64,000 bases of DNA from Deroplatys truncata. Its lineage: Eukaryota; Arthropoda; Insecta; Mantodea; Mantidae. How positions within the stretch are numbered: the first letter of the stretch is position 1; each line of letters starts with the position of its first letter. The stretch is taken from assembly GCA_030765065.1 (NCBI GenBank), contig CM060975.1:167620993-167684992 (forward strand), read 5' to 3'. Positions 58,630-64,000 of the stretch are shown here, piece after piece. The notes below the pieces were generated by a model. That model saw only the letters and a list, made by a program, of their open reading frames with translations. It was not told the origin of the DNA and ran no database searches. Position numbers and translations under genes: made by a program.

Positions 58630-58994
58630 AAATATGAAATGCATTAGCAAATATTTTCAATTTTTATAAGGAGTGTCCTCTAACCGAGCAGCTTAAAATT
58701 TATTTTGGTGATACTTTTCACAGTAACATGGCGTAACACCAACTAAGAACTCTCCATTAGTTAAAAAATGCAATTTAATTGGGTTCCACCGGTAGCTGGC
58801 TGAGGAGAATTGCTTCTGAACAAACGAAACAGTTTTAGCCAGTAATTACGTCTAAGGCGTTTTCAAGCATTGCCTTTTGGATCATTGAAGATTGTCTTTT
58901 ATATCAGCTAAAACAAAACATGTAACCAATATGGAGTAACGCCGTGATAAGCGCCTAATTATCAAATAAATACATGCTTAAGTATTCAGCATAT
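58630..58994. other. No recognisable feature
   Basis: Nothing supported. Confidence 0.4.
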
Positions 58995-59590
58995 TGTGCG
59001 TTTGCCCAGTCTTTCATCTGTCACTTTTCTCAGTTCTCATTGTTACTGTTTCGTTTTCATGTAGTTCTATTTCACTGACGTCACTTCACTAAGGTGAAGT
59101 AGTTCAATTTTCCGTCACCTCACTTCCTTTGTGACATAGCCTTTTCACTCCAAACGGTTCACTTCACTCGGGAGTCGAACAGAAGACCTTCACAACCCGT
59201 CGCTCCACAGCACTTCACAAAGTCGTCATTAACTCACTCGAAGAATCACTCTTAATGTCGCACGGAAACTCACCCGCCGACTCGCTCGCTCACTGACTGA
59301 CCGACACAACTCAATTCACATTCGACTCGCACTGACTGCTTTTGCGAGAACGCTCGCTTACATATACAGTGGAATATTCCTACAAGGTTCTTGAACGTTC
59401 TAGAAATATTTTGACACGCTTTTTGGAGGAGGGGGAGAAGAAGCTTCTAGAAGGTTTATCTGACGATAGCGCGCCCGGTATTTGCGTTAGCGTCCGTACC
59501 TATCTTGTTTACTTAGACCGCCCGGTGTCCACTCCCAATAACCTGAGCTATAGCCACTGTGTCACAATAACTCGTAGTAACAATGTCATT
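58995..59590 (+). repeat. LTR-like interspersed repeat, copy 2
   Basis: Collinear with 10386-10930 in the same orientation (see that entry for shared blocks). It includes GTTCTTGAACGTTCTAGAAATATTTTGA, a heat-shock-element-like array of GAA/TTC units not clearly kept in copy 1. It ends near AGCCACTGTGTCACA. Confidence 0.6.
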
Positions 59591-59599
59591 AAAGCCCAA

Positions 59600-59800
59600 C
59601 TCTGCGGTATGGGGGTAGCATATCTGCCTCACATTCTAGAAATCCTGTGTTCGAATCTCGATCAGTGTGAGTTACCCGGATAAGGCTTTTGTTCCGGAGT
59701 TTTCTCTTATGAAAATATGAATGATGTGTAACTTAAAGCTCTGTGGTCTACGGGCTTATTTGAACTTTGTTTCATCCATATACTTCATTCTCAGATATTA
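59600..59800 (+). mobile_element. tRNA-derived SINE
   Basis: Head TCTGCGGTATGGGGGTAGCA (box A-like), then GTGTTCGAATCTCGATC (box B). The body contains TTCCGGAGTTTTCTCTTATG, reminiscent of the TTTTCC block in the other SINEs. The 3' end is not sharply defined. I did not find a second copy of this subfamily. Confidence 0.6.
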
Positions 59801-60819
59801 AGTAACTGGTTAAAGAAGGTTACAACAAAAACAAAACAAAAGAAAAAAGAAAAAAAGAAACAAAACACCAGTGAGAGATGGCATCCTTGTCAAACCTTAA
59901 TTTATATCCTCCTTTTCTCCTGGTCTTGTTTCCTTTTTTGTTCCTGTCTATATACATACCTCTAATAACATTCTAAGAATACTGAGATGAGATTCTTAGA
60001 GATAAGATGATTTCAAACAGACTTTGTCGTTTCATGGTATAAAAAGCATTTTTATAATGTTATATATATACTTATTTCCCTATTGTCAATTACAACTGTT
60101 TAATATTATATGCTTATCTACACCTCATACTCTGTATTTATTAGACTAATTCTAAAAATGTTACACTCTTCTTCCTTATCTCCATTTTAATAACTTCTTA
60201 AACTTACAAACAGGATTACATTTCAATGCCTTTGCTACATTTTGTGCTTTGTTTATTCAGGAATTTATTAGCATTGTTTATTTATTGTTCATGTCATTGT
60301 TAAATTAGATAACGTAGTTAAATACATCAGTGTGTAGTTTGAATTTTACAAACCTACTTGCATTATGGAGGTTTTAGGGTTACATTGTGCTGTAGGAAGA
60401 TCATAAGTGTATTATATTCCCATGTTATGTGTATTTTAAACATTTAATGTTAGCTTTAGTATCATTTGAATCTATGAAAATATGTATCGGGTACCGAAGA
60501 AAAGAATGCATTTCTAGGATCATATCAATGTTTAAAAGTCTCAAATCATATTACAAATTTAAAATAAAAAGTGTAATCATTTTCTTCAGCCAAGTTGCAG
60601 GTATCAAAAACACGTTTACTCGTTTAACGCTTAATAAAACAAGATACATAACCCAGGGAGAAATTGCACCACAGTCTTCCGTGTGGCATGAGCATTCACA
60701 AACCATTACTTCACGAAGGTATTGTCCGAGAAGCGAGTCTATAAATACGTTATGACAATGACCAGGTGACAGAGGAGATACATAGTACCTCAATCACCAA
60801 AGGAACTTATGTGCACACA
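59801..60819. other. No recognisable feature
   Basis: AT-rich DNA with an A-rich run (about 59825-59865). The 108-codon frame at 60429-60755 has no family motif. Confidence 0.4.
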
Positions 60820-61297
60820 CCCCCGGGAGGAACAAATGGGGTGAGGAAACCGTAAGAGACGTATGGGTTGCAGTATAGGTCGGCTCAAATCGACACAGAT
60901 GCACAGCGTTCCATATAATAGCTCCAGGCTTGACACTCTCCACGGGAGGGTCGTTCAGAAACGTCCCTCTAGTGGGACGGGGGAAACACGGCCCAGTAGG
61001 GGAGGCTCTTCAGGTTTTCCTGTAGCAGAGCTGAGAGAAAGTTCCAATTCGCAAGCCTCTGCGCCATCTGCGCGGCACCGAACCAATCACAGCCCGAGAT
61101 CAACCTGAAACATGAAAGAGGGAAATGAAATGAGAGGTAATGGAGGAGAGAGGAAATCCGTGGTAGAATACACCACTCCAACATTCGCCGTTGCCAGCAA
61201 GGGAAAACCACGAAAAACCCATGGCGAGAGTGGGCGGCCACCGGGAGTCCAACCGGGACCTCTCGAATGTGAGCCTCACACGTTACGGCGATTATAA
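60820..61297 (-). mobile_element. tRNA-SINE copy, minus strand
   Basis: On the minus strand the head near 61297 reads CGTAACGTGTGAGGCTCACATTCGAGAGGTC, then a box B-like GGTTGGACTCCCGG. The conserved TTTTTCGTGGTTTTCCC block follows, then TGCCGCGCAGATGGCGCAGAG. The 3' end carries the CCTCACCCCATTTGTTCCTCCCGGGG block shared with the 1.3-kb and 53-kb copies. The element is about 0.48 kb. Confidence 0.75.
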
Positions 61298-61739
61298 ATG
61301 TGCAACCTCGTTGCTGCTACGGCACTGGATTGCATCGTATTCCGCTTCTAATGACAATAAATATTAAAGCATATTTAGCTCATCCCGCTGAGTTTCAATG
61401 AAAATGTGACGACAAATATTCTTCAAAATCCTCATAATTTTACTGTTTTCTTTTGCTCCAGCATATGCTCAATAAATAAAGCAATCTAAATTTTAACATT
61501 AAACCTGCTTATTTAAATATGATCCTGGGGATATCTATTCCTCATAATTTACTATTTGTTATTTTTTAACCCTTCCTCCATTTCCTGTATATACATTTAA
61601 AATAATCCTATGTAATGCATACTATACTATCGGATAACTTTATTAGTGGGTATACGCAACTATCCTTATTAAAACTTATTTTTCTATCTACTATACTTTA
61701 ATCAAAATAAGCATTTGTAAAAATAGCTACACTACACAT
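61298..61739. other. No recognisable feature
   Basis: AT-rich DNA; nothing supported. Confidence 0.4.
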
Positions 61740-62465
61740 TTCGTTATAGATACAAAGAGAACAGCGATAGTCAAATGTTTAACACCATATGCCGGTCTTA
61801 AATTTCATACTATTTCCACGCAATCTCGAGAAACAACTGAAACTTGATGAGACATTAAAGTAATGACAAGTACTGAAGAGTTCGAAACCTTTAATAAGGG
61901 ATATCTCAGAAACTTATTTTTAGTAAATTGTGTCTTTAAAGAGATCTATATATTTTGCGTGGTACGTTTTCGTCTATCGCTTAGCGTTTACCAGTTATAC
62001 AAGATTATACAAAATTCCTTCCGAAATAAGAGGACTTCCCAGGCTATTCCCAGAAAATTAAAGATATGCATTTCATTTGCCATGTACATATCTTTAATAT
62101 ATAATGTCTTAATCAAAATCATTACGGCCATTTTTTTAAAAAAATCAACATTTTCGATAACTTTTTCCTGTCAGGATTAGTTGGGAGGGGGATTTCCTTG
62201 AACATCCTCGTGCCGCATCTTTGGATCGACTGAGCCAAAATACCAAGTGTGGTATTTATCCGGCTTTTTGTTTTGGAGTTATGCTGTTCCCAGACTCACA
62301 CACACACAGAAGCACACACGGACCTTTTTCTAAAAATGTTCTTTTTGTTCACAGGCCACAAAGCATGCATTTGCAGTGAAATCTCGGTATAGAACTTTTG
62401 AGTGGAATACAATATCTTTTCTACCTCTATGTACGGGGTAGAGAAAGCAAAAAGGAGAAACAAAA
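61740..62465 (+). repeat. Unnamed repeat family X, copy 5
   Basis: Fullest plus-strand copy. In order: TATAGATACAAAGAGAACAGCGATAGTC, CTTTAAAGAGATCTATATATTT, CGTCTATCGCTTAGCGTTTACCAGTTATAC, AAATTCCTTCCGAAATAAGAGGACTT, a CA run after CAGACT, GAACTTTTGAGTGGAATACAATA, then the hairpin TTTTCTACC / GGGTAGAGAAAG. Confidence 0.65.
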
Positions 62466-62924
62466 TAACGAAATAATTAAAGAGTGATACTCTGTTTATA
62501 GTAATGTATAACATTTACCCACGAATCGGAATGAAAATGTTAACAAGACACATATGAAGATCAAAATGGATTTAGTGCAGCTAGAGCATATATAATGCTT
62601 TTGCAATAAAATAATAAAATTAGTAATAGAAAAACAGAGAGTATTTAACCTAGAAGTTCAATTATGAGCATTAGGCTTAGATAAACAATTTGAAAATGTA
62701 AACTGTCCATGGTTATGGTATGTACTATAGTATTCATCGCATGCAAATAAACATTATACAATGTAGTTATGTAAAAAGCACAGGAATGGTAATCGAATTG
62801 GATGGCAAAGTTACAAAATAAATTTAAAAATATCAAATATGTTACATTTACATGACGTTCTCCACCCCTTCTTCAACAAACCATACATATAGCATTTAAT
62901 TATTTCATTAGTCATTTCACTGTA
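62466..62924. other. No recognisable feature
   Basis: AT-rich DNA between two family X copies. Confidence 0.4.
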
Positions 62925-63560
62925 GGTACCAGAGGAATAAAAATACTGAAGATATAGCCAAATGTTTAAAAGGTCCGTCGCTGTATGCTGATCTTTAAAT
63001 TCCACTCTTTTGCATGACCCATAGAAACAAACAAATGAGGACGTTACCACTTCAAAAAAGTACGAAATATTTTAAAATCCGAACCAACATAAAGCAATTT
63101 CTTAGAAGTGGTTATCATCACAAGGAATGTATTGGGCATAAAGTTTAATGGTTTTGTAAAGTAAGGTTTTGTAACCCCTTAGGTTTACCAGTTACACAAA
63201 ATATACAGAATTCATTCACAATGAAGAGGATCTCACACGCTATCTGTTTAAAAAAAAGAAATTCGACGGTTTTGTTTTATGAAATACAAATAACGAAAAA
63301 CTTTCCAGTATAGGGTAATTTGAAATGGATAGATTCTTCTTGAAAATGTTCATGTCGTATACCGAAATTAAATACAGGTTGTCGTTTTTTAGCTAGCTGT
63401 TCTTACACACACACACACACATACATATATACATATATTCATACATACATACTGGTTACCTATATATTAAAAAAAAGTTCTTTTATTCGTGCATCTCAAA
63501 AACGTATTTTCGATGAAATCTCGATATCGAATTTTTGGGTGGAATTTAATTTACATATGT
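62925..63560 (+). repeat. Unnamed repeat family X, copy 6
   Basis: Collinear with copy 5: GATATAGCCAAATGTTTAAAAGGTC, GTTTACCAGTTACACAAAATATACAGAATTCATTC, GAAGAGGATCTCACACGCTAT, a CA/CATA run (63405-63455), and GTATTTTCGATGAAATCTCGATATCGAATTTTTGGGTGGAAT. The terminal hairpin is missing or diverged. Confidence 0.6.
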
Positions 63561-64000
63561 AATACCAAAATCCCTAGAAATGAAACAACATTAATGGCAT
63601 TCGAAGAAGACATTGTATTAGAAAATAGCGTTTAATAACAGGTCTCACGCTCCCAGTATCTTTGTTGTGATGTAATTTATTATCAAATTAAAGTATAAAT
63701 AAAAACATGTAGAATGTCCTGGTGGATTGCGGAAAAAATAAACAAATCTTTTAAACAAATTAAGACAACAAACACAACAATGAATCCATTCAGACATGGC
63801 AGTACGTTAATGCCTTACAGAATGGACGTGAAACATGGACTGTCATTGGGAAAGATAAAAGGTTTTAAACTAAAATGAGTTTTTTTAGGTTCAGTTAGAG
63901 CATTTAAAAATTGAGGTAGTTTAACAAGAACTTAAAATACAAAATCTTTTAAATAAAGTAGAAGTTTACACAGAAAAACTGGTTAGGCATCTACAACAAA
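63561..64000. other. No recognisable feature
   Basis: AT-rich DNA to the window edge; nothing supported. Confidence 0.4.

Noticed and set aside
61740..62465. Helitron
   Set aside because: A 3' hairpin is present in family X but the CTRR terminus and a TC start could not be found.
1..64000. CRISPR arrays, bacterial operons, endogenous viral genes
   Set aside because: No spaced direct repeats of the right form, no ribosome-binding-site-led operons, and no viral protein motifs were seen.

Overview
This is an AT-rich piece of an animal nuclear genome, almost certainly from an insect. The evidence is a genome full of Tc1/mariner, PIF/Harbinger, hAT-like, Penelope-like and Jockey/CR1-like elements, several tRNA-derived SINE families, a nuclear copy of insect-type mitochondrial 16S rRNA, and spliced genes with GT-AG introns. 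A large-genome hemimetabolous insect (for example a cockroach or termite relative) would fit, but the species is my inference only. I found no convincing host protein-coding gene, no functional tRNA or rRNA gene, no CRISPR and no bacterial feature. The window reads as an intergenic or intronic transposon graveyard.

Left part (1-17.6 kb): a tRNA-derived SINE with a perfect 13-bp target duplication (1299-1863), a hAT-like non-autonomous element (4523-5676), a decayed Tc1-like transposase (9008-10030), a solo-LTR-like repeat (about 10.39-10.93 kb), a Penelope-like reverse transcriptase fragment on the minus strand (11.16-11.86 kb), a SINE fragment (13.55 kb) and a 1.9-kb degenerate TG-rich minisatellite (14.79-16.65 kb).

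Centre-left (17.69-24.86 kb): the best-preserved object is a complete 7172-bp PIF/Harbinger transposon with a TTA target duplication, perfect 22-bp terminal inverted repeats and two convergent spliced genes. The Myb/SANT-like accessory gene (four exons, 315 codons) is fully open. The HARBI1-type transposase (three exons, 379 codons counting the stop) has lost its first catalytic Asp and carries an in-frame TGA. A 0.63-kb foldback element sits in its first intron. A second TG minisatellite, related to the first, follows at 25.3-26.15 kb.

Centre (26-47 kb): a second hAT-like copy with a palindromic tRNA-like element nested inside it; a Jockey-like LINE (29.6-32.1 kb) interrupted by a SINE; a nearly full-length mariner-like transposase (32.5-33.8 kb); another SINE (34.5 kb); a divergent DDE transposase remnant (37.0-38.0 kb); a LINE with an RNase H domain (38.3-40.4 kb); a second LINE (40.4-44.9 kb) interrupted by a SINE and by a solo LTR with an ATAT duplication; and a Tc1/mariner-type element with terminal inverted repeats of about 75 bp (45.2-47.0 kb).

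Right part (47-64 kb): a second palindromic element, a short tandem array at 48.5 kb, a mitochondrial 16S fragment (50.6 kb), two SINE copies in inverted orientation (53.0-53.8 kb), a 1.38-kb 'half-LINE' that keeps only a gag-like ORF1 and its 3' end, the second LTR-like repeat, further SINEs, and several copies of an unnamed repeat of about 0.7 kb whose 3' end carries a conserved small hairpin. That family recurs at least seven times in the window.
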